From: Chaetorhynchus papuensis
Taxonomy: Eukaryota > Chordata > Aves > Passeriformes > Rhipiduridae
Direction: 5' to 3'
DNA length: 64,000 nucleotides
Assembly (NCBI GenBank): GCA_013396525.1
Contig: VWYX01000661.1
Span: 411,637 to 475,636 of the forward strand
The position numbers were made by a program, and so were the translations under genes. The notes beneath the pieces are model-generated. The model saw only the letters and a program-made list of their open reading frames with translations, did not search any database and was not told where the DNA came from. This document shows, in pieces, positions 36,480-46,192 of the stretch; position 1 is the stretch's first letter, and each line of letters begins with the position of its first letter.

Positions 36480-38525
36480 CAATTTTTACAGTATTTTATG
36501 TTGTTTCTCAAAACAATCTGAGATGCAGATTTGTACTGTTATCATCGTTGGTGCTGCTGTGTTGGTGCTTTAATGTAAATTAAACTCTTTGGATAATCCA
36601 CATTCAGATTGATTTTCTGTGGTAATGCAAGAATGATATAATTGAACTAAACCAGAAGTAATATTTCCCTTGATTTCTCTTGTTCTCATTCTTCTTCTAA
36701 TCACTGTCCACACAGACAATACTCTGGATGCACAGAATTCCTTCGTTAAGTCCAAAATCTAGTTTATGGCTCTTTCCTTTCTGTGTGTCTGTTTTTCTAC
36801 CTTGTATGTGTCTTGGTCTCCAGAAATACCTCATTCTTTGTACAAATATCTCACTAGCAGGTTAAGGTCTTGCTCCTCTTTGATCTTTCCATGGCACTAG
36901 GAGTACTCGTGAAACGTTTGGCAGTTAATAGCTGATCATTGATTTAAGTGGGAAACGAGAAACCTGAATATTTTATCGGATCGGGGCCATGGTCCCCCCT
37001 TAGGGAGCTTTTATCCACATAAACTCAGAGCATCTGTGTAGAATGCAAAGGTATCTGGCTCTTCTTGAGCGATCTACAATACAAGGACTGACAGACAATG
37101 TCTAGTTTCATATTATATGAAGAGACAAGGAAAAGTCAAGTCAATTCTGCTCTCTCAAGAGTTTCACTTTGTCTTTGGAGTAGAGCAAACACCAGACTTC
37201 CTCCCTTGCCCCAGGGTGACACAGAGAGATGCAGACCCTCTGACTCTGGAAAACCCCTAACCAGTCAGCACTGTCACTCCATGGAGCAGTCTCCCATGGC
37301 TCCTACTTTGGAGTCTACTCATGCCCAGGGCTTGGTGTGCAGATTAGAGCAGCCAAGGGATTATTTCTCAGGCACACTGGAGCTGGATGATAAGATTTCA
37401 CACTGTACCTGTTAGAAACCCTAAATTCATCTGAAAACACAGCATCTCCAGCAGTACGAAATACTTCTTGCATGCTGGGTGAGAGGCTGGCAGATGATGA
37501 GATTTCACTCTGCAGTTTGCTGGAGAGTGCCCTGACAACCAGGCTGTAGCCTAGCTTTGACTATGTGGGTATGAAAGCACTGCCCATCGTTGCTCAAAAT
37601 CAAATTGTGTCACTGTGCAAAAAGTAATTTAAGGTCCTTAAAACTTAAAGCCTTGCTCACAAGTAAATAGTCATGAAAATACCAGGGAAGAAAGATCTTG
37701 ACTTGGTAGCCTACTGAAATTGTGGGGATTAAGGGAAAGGAAATTTCTGTTTACCATGTAATGGCCTCAGGCAAAAAGCCAAGCTGAAATACTGTAAGTC
37801 TTTCAGTCCTTCACAAGGACATGAAGACCTAAAGGCATGGTACCAATAGGTACTTTTGGCTGGAAGGGCGAGGGTTGAAGGGCTTTTCTGTCTGGGGAAG
37901 CTTGTGCACAGAAGGCAATTCACAGCACCCAGGGGACCCAATGCTCACTTCCCTTGGGAACACTCACCCCAAGCTAAGAGAAAATACAGGAAAGGCAGCT
38001 TACTCTGATGCTGAGGCAAACCATCAAGCACATGGTACACTCTCTACACAGGACTGTGTTACACAGTGAAGTGCAGTGCAGGGACACCCAGGACAGTAGC
38101 AGGGCTAGACTAGCCAAACTGAAACAATTGCAAAAAGAAAAAGTTCCAGTAGACGTGTTCTGAAGGTGGAAACTGCATGGACAAAACTTCACGAAGAATC
38201 AGTTAATACAAGACAAGCAACAGTTTTTCAGCTGCCTTGGCTGTTTCTCCGTTTTTATTTTACAGATGTAGACATCGTTCATAAAATCCCTTCTCACAAC
38301 ATACACCAGATTTCCAGCATCCTAAGCATATGATTAGTTCAGGTAGGATGTCAGCAGGATTCTAGGGATAATAATTTCACATAAAAACAAAAAGAGTGAT
38401 CGAATGTGTTAATATAATATTTTTTCACTCTATTTAGATATTACCATGACATTTCACCAAATCCAGATTTATATTTGTCGTGTTTTCTCTTTGTCATTCA
38501 GGAATGGTATTCCCCAATTTAGTAG
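36480..38525. other. Unique sequence with one imperfect 20-bp direct repeat pair
   Basis: GATGATAAGATTTCACACTG at 37,386-37,405 recurs with two changes at 37,493-37,512, a 107-bp offset. Nothing else is recognised. Confidence 0.5.
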
Positions 38526-38529
38526 TACC

Positions 38530-38955
38530 ACTAAAAAAAAAAACCTACGAGCCACTCCCCTCCCAACTTCAGAGGGAGAAAAAAGGCAGAGATCCTGAGT
38601 TGAGACAGGGACAATTTACTGGAAACAGTAATAAGATAAGAAAATGAGCAATAACAGAAACATACTAGTAACAAAAATGGACAAAGAGAGGGTGAGTTAC
38701 ATGCAAAATGCTCACCAAGCCTGGGGTGATGAAAAAAAATGGTGGACAGACCCTTTGCCTGCCACGCTTTCCCATGACCATAAAGGAACACCCTTTCTTC
38801 CTCAAAGCAAAAGAGTCCCTTTCCCTGCAGCTCCTGACAATGACTTAAGATGGTATGGAATAATAATAGAGTCTTGGCCACACTCACAAAGCTCCAGGCT
38901 CTGCCCTCTCACGGCTGCTACAAAAAATTAACCTGTCCTTGGCCAAAACTGGACA
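38530..38955 (-). mobile_element. Solo LTR of an avian endogenous retrovirus, decayed
   Basis: On the minus strand the element opens with TGTCCAGTTTTGGCC (38,955 downward). It matches in order several blocks of a common bird LTR whose family form starts tgtgctggttttggctggga. These blocks are AGGTTAATTTTTTGTAGCAG; ATTCCATACCATCTTAAGTC with ATTGTCAG after it; GTTACTAGTATG; and near the 3' end AATTGTCCCTGTCTCAACTC followed by CTCCCTCTGAAGTTGGGAGG and GGAGTGGCTC. No retroviral coding sequence lies on either side, so this is a solo LTR left by recombination. The 3' boundary, in an A/T run near 38,530, is uncertain and no target duplication was found. I believe it is ERVL-like but cannot confirm the class. 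Confidence 0.7.
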
Positions 38956-38959
38956 TTCT

Positions 38960-41900
38960 TTCTTCTATTCTCATGGCTATAGAATTAATTACAAATTTGG
39001 GTAAAGAAGCATTGCTTGTACAGGTGAATCCAAGCCAGCCTGTCAAATGGAGAAAACTTTTCCTTACTGCCTGCTAAAAAACCCCCACCAAACCAATTAG
39101 CCAAACAAACAGAAAACCCCCACTTTTTCATTATTCCTTCAGGAACACATAAAACCAGCTTCTGATTAGAGGCAAGCCAAATGCAGTTAAGCAATGTGTA
39201 TAACATGAAGAAAAAAATGTACCTCTCTTTATGCTGACATAATTAGCATTGCCTATTAACTAGGACAACAAGATATTCAGGAAAAAATGAGGCAGAATCT
39301 TTTATACAACAAACAATAACTTGTAAAAATGAGCCACAGGTGAGATAGGAGAAAACAAAATCCAAGCAGTGAATATAATATTTAATGGTCAAATTTACAT
39401 CTTACAGTGTTGGAAAAACCATTGCAGTTATTAGCGAGAAAAGCCCAAGGAAGACAATGACAGCAAGATGACACATGACCCTCGTGAGTCCTATACTGAG
39501 GTTTGCATTTTATTGCTGCAGAACACTTACTTGCTTGAGACCCAAGGAATCTACACACTGGGAATGGAGTTTTATGTGATGAAAGACAAGTAGACTAGTC
39601 ATGGTTTATGAAGAAGTGCAGGGAGTAGAAAGGCATTTAGTGGAGGTCTGACAAAAGCCTCCACTTTAAATGCTTCAGATTCAATGGAGCAGAGAAAGTC
39701 CCTTGGCTGGTGCCAGCACAGAACTGGTGGTGCTGAGGAAGTCAAGTAGCCATTCATAACTGTGGCGTGGGAGAAGTTGTATGAAGGATGAGAAAAGCCC
39801 TCCCAAGCACCCCGAACCCAGGCAGTAATTATGTCAGGCATTTGACCCACTGAAACCACTGTTAGCCTCTAACAGAGGCACAGTTGTACAGCCAAACATT
39901 CACAATCTTAGTCATGTTTAAACAGCTTCCAGTAAAGATGATACAGGTCTATTAGAGGAATTTGCACATTCCCTCCAGAATTGATGGGATTCTTTCAAGT
40001 CTTTATCCTCAAGCCTTGGCTGCCAACTTCATCTCTATAGTTCTTATCCCTTATTTCCCCTGAGAACCTAATAAATGGAGTATTGTCCCCAGAGATATGA
40101 TTTTTCCTACTAGAGGAAATATGGCTTAGTGAGGGTCGACTGGCTTATGCTATGAGTTTTCTAAATTGTTGATTTGAATATGTATATTTAAAAACTTGGC
40201 CATGAACCTTTGTTTGGGGTAGAAGGGAAACACTGTTCTCCAATTTTTCCTTTAAGAAAAATAGTAAATGTCACACAAAATGCATCACCAATCCCAAAGA
40301 GCTGATGCATCACCTTCTCTTTCCTTTAGCATTTCTTTATGTAACTCCTTGTATATGATCCGAGGATGCTGGGAGAATGAAATTGTCCTTCCTCACACAG
40401 GAACCAATCCTGTCAGGCCAGGCATTCTCTCTGGCTCTGAAGCTGCCTGATGCCACAGAAATCAATAGAGTTATCATCATTTGCAGCAATGGCAGGCAGT
40501 CCTTCCCTTCCTTGGCAGACTGCAGCTCTGGCTCAAAACCATAAATAAAGTGGCTTATCCTATGGGCAGTGAACTAGTACTGCTGCTGGACCAATGAGCA
40601 GTGGGACCAGCTGGAACCCAGACAGGCTGGAAAGAGGTAATGCAGGCACTCCCTCCACCCTGTCCCCTCCCTCTCTCACACACACACAGACCAGAAAAAG
40701 GTTACAAAGGCATTGTTGTCAATTTGTTGACTGGATCATTTTAATTCTTAAGAGCCGGAACCACTAAAATGAACTATTTAAAATCAAAAAGGATCCATAA
40801 GACTTTTACAAGATTTTTATTTTTTTTTTAATTACTGCTCTATCATCACCAAATAACTTCACTATATTTATCTGAAATCAGTGGAATTATGGCAGCATAA
40901 AGTGGAAGTCATCTGGTGGTGAATCAAGTCTTTCAGGAATAAAGCTCAAAACCAGGGGTTCAGGAGACACCACGTATCTGACTTAACAGGAGTGGACTGG
41001 AGACAGAAGTAAACACAGTCCTTGTAATTTTCTAGAAGAAGGCACAATGATAACTGTAGTAGCTGTTTGTCCTTCTCCACTTCATACTCTCGTATTTTAT
41101 AGCAAAATGAAACAAATAAATTAGTCATTAACTATGTTCCTAGGATTTTTTGGAAGTAAGTTCTGTTTACAACATTTACCTGACATCAGAGACCTTTAAA
41201 GGTGTTTTAAACAAGATTTCAAGCAGGTAGACCGATTCTGCTCCTTCCCCTTCTCAGGCTTCAGCGCTCTGTTATTGTGGCAGCATCTTTTTATTTTCTA
41301 GTAGAATTCAAGCAAACGCTGCTCACAAAAGCATACTGGAAATTAACACCCGTGATGTATATTTTCATGAAACCAAGCTCACTCTACATCATCTACTCGA
41401 TCCTATATGTTTTAGTTAATCTTTATTGGTCCCCTGAATTGTACCCTGGGTACACACAAGTAGACAGTGTCACATTTTTCCTGCAATACTGCATTGCTTT
41501 CAGAATAATCTTGTGTCCAGTTCCCCAAAGACATCTTTATGATGTTTTAATTAATTCCTGACCCCGCAGCCATGAGGTGTTGATGAGGAGTTCTGTTATG
41601 CAATAGAAGAAGAGTTATGACTATGGCACTGTGGGAGCAACAGCACCAGTACATCAGCTGTACCTTGACAGCCAAGTGCAGGTTCTAGGGGAAAAAATTG
41701 TGGAAAGGCTATCACATAAGAACTCCACTTTTAAAATGACCAGCCCATGCAGCCATGGTGAGTGGACTTCTCCTAAGCATTGCCCTGAGATTGGGCGTTT
41801 GACCTAACCATTGCGACCCAACCTCTTCCTCTAGCAGGGCCAGTTTTTCTGCTCCTACAGTTTCCTTCATACAGGCTGAGAGGTACCACTGAACATCTCA

Positions 41901-42230
41901 AGAGTCAAGGGAAAATTGAATTCTATTCCCTATCTCAATACTTAACCAAAGCCTGCCACTATCCCTGTTCCCACTCTTTCGCTGTAGCCATACAGCACTC
42001 GTGCAGGCAGAGCTGCACTAGCTTTAAACCAGACAGCTTGTATACCCCTGATGGGTGAAGCTGAAATAGCATGGATCTGTGTGAGCTACTTCAGCCTAAG
42101 GTGCAATCCATGCCTTGCTGTATTCTGCTGCAGCTGCACTGAGCATCACTAGAGCTTGGTGTTGTAAAGCTAGTTTATCTGTCCTACCTGCAGCAGTAAG
42201 GTAAGTGGCTATTAATGAATATGGTATGCT
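38960..42230. other. Unique sequence, no gene recognised
   Basis: Short microsatellite-like CACACACACACA at about 40,678. The AT-rich half (40,700-41,560) yields a hydrophobic 94-codon frame at 41,277-41,561 that I do not consider real. Confidence 0.45.
42134..42200 (+). other. Candidate 67-nt exon with good splice signals
   Basis: A pyrimidine-rich acceptor (TTGCTGTATTCTGCTGCAG ending at 42,133) is followed by 67 nt ending in a perfect donor (TAAG then GTAAGT at 42,201). One frame is open across it. It lies about 35 bases upstream of a CR1 3' end. Chance pairing is likely, and no partner exon is recognised. Confidence 0.15.
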
Positions 42231-42235
42231 CTCCT

Positions 42236-42345
42236 AGGGACATGGTTTAGCGGGGGACTTGGCAGTGTTTGGTTTATGTTTGGACTCAATGATAGCAAAA
42301 GGCTCTTTTCCAACATAAATTACTCTATCTTATGATTCCATATTG
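42236..42345 (+). mobile_element. CR1 LINE, 3' end
   Basis: CATGGTTTAGCGGGGGACTT then GGCAGTGTTTGGTTTATGTT then TGGACTCAATGAT, followed by AAAGGCTCTTTTCCAACATA, reproduces the avian CR1 3' terminus almost word for word (catggtttagtgggggacttggcagtgttaggttta..ttggactcgatgat..aaaggtcttttccaacctaaa). The tail degenerates after TTATGATTCCA. The 5' part is truncated. Confidence 0.85.
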
Positions 42346-43820
42346 CATAGAAGTCACTGAGGCATAAACTGGTCTTCACATTTGTCTGGATGCCCCTTAT
42401 CACCACCATCAAAAAGCCTATTGCTCACTGGGTCTTGTGGTGCTGAAGCATCCTCAGCAACTTATCTGCCCTGGAAGATGTGGGATTTGGGTGCTATGGC
42501 GAGCAGATCCCAGCTAGAGACTGATGAAAGATCTGAGTTCAGCAACAAGATCTTCAGAATGAGGAAATAAGGTCCTGATATCATGGGCTGGGATTTTACA
42601 AAAGGCCCTGGGCAATTTATGAATGCTAAATTTCATTGTGTCCTGTAAGAAAAGCACCAGGAGGAAAAGAATTTGGTAAAATGTCAAGCATGAGTAGAGA
42701 CCTGATAAGACTCCTTCTATAAAATTAATTTGGAATAACTTTGGGTTTCATTTCAGTGCAGAGAGAAGATTAGGGTCAGGGTTTTTTTTTTATCTTCTCC
42801 TAAAGTGATGCTGTTATTCCTTCTTACATTTCTATAATAAACTTCTATGAATTGCAATCAAATAATCACCTGCAGGATTCAGTTTTATTGCCTAAGTCAA
42901 ATGCATAATCTTTACTCCAATTTAGGAGAGCATTACAGCCATGTGTAACAGTCCAGATCCTCTGAAAAAGAAAAAAAAAGGCAGTCATTTAATTTAACAG
43001 CTAGGCTTTTTTCCATCAAAAGGCTAGATAAATCACCATTATCAAGGTTAGTCCTAATTACAGTATATGGCATGAAAAATTCTATAAATACTAATGCATA
43101 TGCTGAGGTTTGGAATTGACTGTGTACCTCAAAAAAATAATCTAGTAGTAACTCTGGAAGAGGAACTGAAACATTATCTCACCTCAAGCACAGTCCTTCC
43201 CCGTCACCTTAGGACACTTATACAAGGCAGTGAGTTCCAGTTTGGTATTCTTTATACTTAAAAGGGTTCAACCTCACAGCTCCCACTTCTGAGGAAAGAC
43301 ATTTAGCCATTTTATCTAATATTAAGTTTATGAGCAGGCCTATGTTATGGAGGCCACCAGAATGTCACTTAGGTACGAAGTGTCTTTTGAGATGAAGCTG
43401 CACTCATGAACTGCACCACTGACACTGACATAGCCAGCATATGTATGCTCCTCAGGAATGGAGTAGAGAAAATATGGAGAAAAATGAATGGAAAAAAAAA
43501 AAAAGAGGTTTAATTTTTATCCCTGCTGGAAAGTTTTCTCCCTTGATTTTCCATCACACATATCAAGACAGTTTTGCAGGAAGAAACACAGTAATGTTTT
43601 GTATCACCACGTAGATAAGAGCCCTTAAGAGGTAGTTTGAAGAGTTGCGGCAGTGCGCAGTTCCCTCGCTTCTGGCTCTCAGGCTCAAATCAAGTTCACA
43701 ATGGCCAAAGTTTGTGCCCTTGTGCGGTGCTCTAAGTGAAGGTCCTGACTACCTCTAGGTCTGGCTGGGAAGGCCTACAGGGCCACCTTTTGCACATCAG
43801 GAAAGTATACTGTAACATCT

Positions 43821-43912
43821 GGGCCATTCACTTAAGAGCTGGACTTGATGATCCTTGTGGGTCCCTTCCAACTCAGAACACTCTGTGATCCTAATGGATT
43901 CTGTGATCTATG
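43821..43912 (+). mobile_element. CR1-type 3' tail (LINE or CR1-tailed SINE)
   Basis: GGGCCATTCACTTAAGAGCT then GGACTTGATGATCCTTGTGG then GTCCCTTCCAACTCAGAACA ends in the CR1 octamer pattern (CTCTGTGATC..GGATTCTGTGATC). The same tail terminates the tRNA-Ile SINE at 51.3 kb, in reverse. No tRNA-like head precedes this copy, so a truncated CR1 is preferred. Confidence 0.85.
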
Positions 43913-43919
43913 CATTGAT

Positions 43920-44640
43920 CAAGTGGCTCCTCCACTCTGGCACACAGATTTAATAGTTTCCTGAGAGTGTCAACAAAGACTCCACAAGTGTTTGGCAGCA
44001 CCAAGACTAAATGCCCAACTCCTTTCATCCCTGTTCTGTTTGACTTTGGGTGGGACAGGCTCTTTGTTTTGTTTAAGCCCCCAAATACAGTGCAGCATGT
44101 TTAGACCATAGTCATTCACTCTGTGCACACCCCTTATATGATAACAGCCTATTGCATTGGGAATGGATGAAGTCTGATCCAACAACCCCCTTTCCACTTT
44201 GTAGGAGAAGGATCTTAAGACCTCCATGTACTAAAATCTGAAATGCTCACAAAGCCCTGAGGACAAAGCATCACATGTCAAGAGGAAGCATCAAGAGGAA
44301 TATAGGCTGCCATGCTTTATGGAGTACCCTGGCTTTACTGAATCTGCCAATGATGTCTCTGGCACCACTGTAGAAATTCCCTCTGCAGACAGAAAGCCCA
44401 TGTTATATTGGCCATCCTGAGATGGTAACTTTCAAGATTTGTCCCTGTTTCCAGGACTGGATAGGGAGACATAACTTGCTTATATATCATTCAGTTCAAA
44501 CCTTCATGAGGCTGTTCTTTTTGTACTGCTTCTGTTCAGAATGAATTTGGTGCTTTCAAAGTTGGGCATTAATTGTTTCTTAATAAGATATCATCATAAA
44601 ACATGCAATTTAGTGCTTCGTTTCTTCCAATTTCCATATA
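43920..44640. other. Unique sequence, nothing recognised
   Basis: An 85-codon minus frame at 43,970-44,227 shows no family signature. No repeats seen. Confidence 0.5.
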
Positions 44641-44649
44641 GGAATGCGA

Positions 44650-44890
44650 CTCTGCTAAATTTGAGCTTTAATCCCCCTGGCCCTTCATGTAACTGGTGCT
44701 ATAGACTATGAAGGGTTACCGACCCATAGCAAATAAATTAATAAGCTCGCGTAATTATATTTGGGTCATTTTATTTCAAACCGTGAAATCAAAAGCTCTG
44801 TTCACATTAGTGCAGGAATTGCTCTAACTAGCCATTGGGGCTCCCTTGATATACCATCTGCAAATGAAGCAGACTGGCACATGCTGGACT
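44650..44890. promoter_or_regulatory. Candidate conserved enhancer with homeodomain-type sites
   Basis: Within AT-rich DNA lie AAATAAATTAATAAG (44,731 on) and GTAATTAT (44,751-44,758), joined by GCTCGCG, an unusual cluster of two CpG in such a context. They are followed by GGGTCATTTTATTTC and an isolated ACCGTGAAATC. Retained CpG, dense TAAT cores and lack of any repeat signature are what vertebrate conserved noncoding elements look like. Conservation itself cannot be seen from one sequence. Confidence 0.35.
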
Positions 44891-45029
44891 AAAGAATCCA
44901 TGCTCATGGATTGCATACATGCTTTTTTTTCGATACTTTTGCTGGGCATCAGGTTTGAATCCTATTTCTATCCATTTCCTGTCTCAAAAGAGTAATTCTG
45001 CCTTACAGCATGATCTTTGTCTTTTGCAG

Positions 45030-45064
45030 TGAACAGTTGCTGGAAAGTCTCACATCGCTATCAG
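45030..45064 (+). other. Candidate 35-nt microexon
   Basis: A strong acceptor (TGATCTTTGTCTTTTGCAG ending at 45,029) is followed after 35 nt by a donor (TATCAG then GTAGGT at 45,065-45,070). The frame that enters with one base gives EQLLESLTSLS and exits with one base; a second frame gives NSCWKVSHRYQ. Microexons of this size exist in neural genes, but no flanking exon is recognisable. A noncoding RNA exon or coincidence are alternatives. Confidence 0.2.
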
Positions 45065-45074
45065 GTAGGTCAGG

Positions 45075-46105
45075 TTATTTGGCCTCCAGCTGATCTGGGG
45101 TGCAGTGCAGAATGTATTGGCACAGCCACCAAAAGAGGACTCCTAGAAAGCCTGGAAAGCAGGCCTCTGCTTCTCATGGGAAAATGTGTTATAGCACTGT
45201 TGCTCATCCCTCTTCTTTTGGCCTCCTCTGCTGGAAGGACATGCTCTTTATGACATCTGGAGTCTTTGGAGGTTCTTACTTGGCTCTTCTTGGCTCCATT
45301 CACCTCATGATCACCTTAAGTTGGAGGCCTGGGAAAGTTCTGCAGCTTGAATTGATGCAGCCCCCAGGAACTCAACTGAGCTTGAAAAACAGTTGTAACT
45401 TCTACACCTTGTCATGTGGTCACAGGATAAGGCTGGTGAGGTTAACTTCTAGGTTACTGTGAGCATCGCAGTGGCCATCTTGGCATCTGTCATGGAGAGA
45501 CGTCCATTACACACAGCATGGAGTCACGAAGAGGCTTCTTGCTGCTCCTGCTGTATGCTCAAAGGGCCAAAACAGGACCAACACTCCATTTATTTCCCCA
45601 CTGCAGAGACTCACGGAATACTATTTCTGCCCATAACTAACAGCAATATGGACAGCCTGTGAATTGACTGACCACCTGGCATCTCTTGAAAAAACAGCTG
45701 CACACAGCTGTCTTGTGAGGTAGGCCAGCTGCCATCCAGAGCTGGATGTGAATTGCCCACACATACCATGGTGAAGAAGAAGACGAGCATGATAGTTGGG
45801 AAAATAAAATTGGAGTTTGCTCCAGAATGAGATATTAGTTCACCACATTACTTAGGATATATTAGTCAAAAAATGGTAGATACAAGCATCTACAGCTGCA
45901 TGGAGTTCACAAAGTTAGCAGTGCTACAGGTGAATATGTATAACCGGGCAAGTTTTAGACACTGGGGTAGTTCATTGGTGGCTATAAAAGTGACAGACCT
46001 TATCCAGCCTCTGCATAGCAAGTCTCAAAAATGGTGGCTTCTGGATAGTAAAAGAAGATGCAGCAAAGGAATGATCATGCTGTATGTGCCCTGTGCTTAT
46101 ACACT
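45075..46105. other. Unique sequence, nothing recognised
   Basis: Overlapping frames of 67-120 codons (45,100-45,660) without recognisable motifs. Confidence 0.45.
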
Positions 46106-46110
46106 TTCCC

Positions 46111-46192
46111 TAAGCATCTGCTAGGAGGCCTGTCAGCCTAGTATACTGAGCTAGATGGCCCTCTAATCTAGGAGGAAAGTTCTCATGTCCTT
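46111..46192 (+). mobile_element. Ancient amniote CR1 3' end
   Basis: AAGCATCTGCTAGGAGGCCT then GTCAGCCTAGTATACTGAGC then TAGATGGCCCTCTAATCTAG then GAGGAAAGTTCTCATGTCC follows the old CR1 tail of reptiles (aagcatctggtactggccactgtcagagacaggatactgggctagatgg..ttctgacccag..gttcttatgttc). This is a different, older subfamily from the copies at 42.3 and 43.9 kb. Confidence 0.65.
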
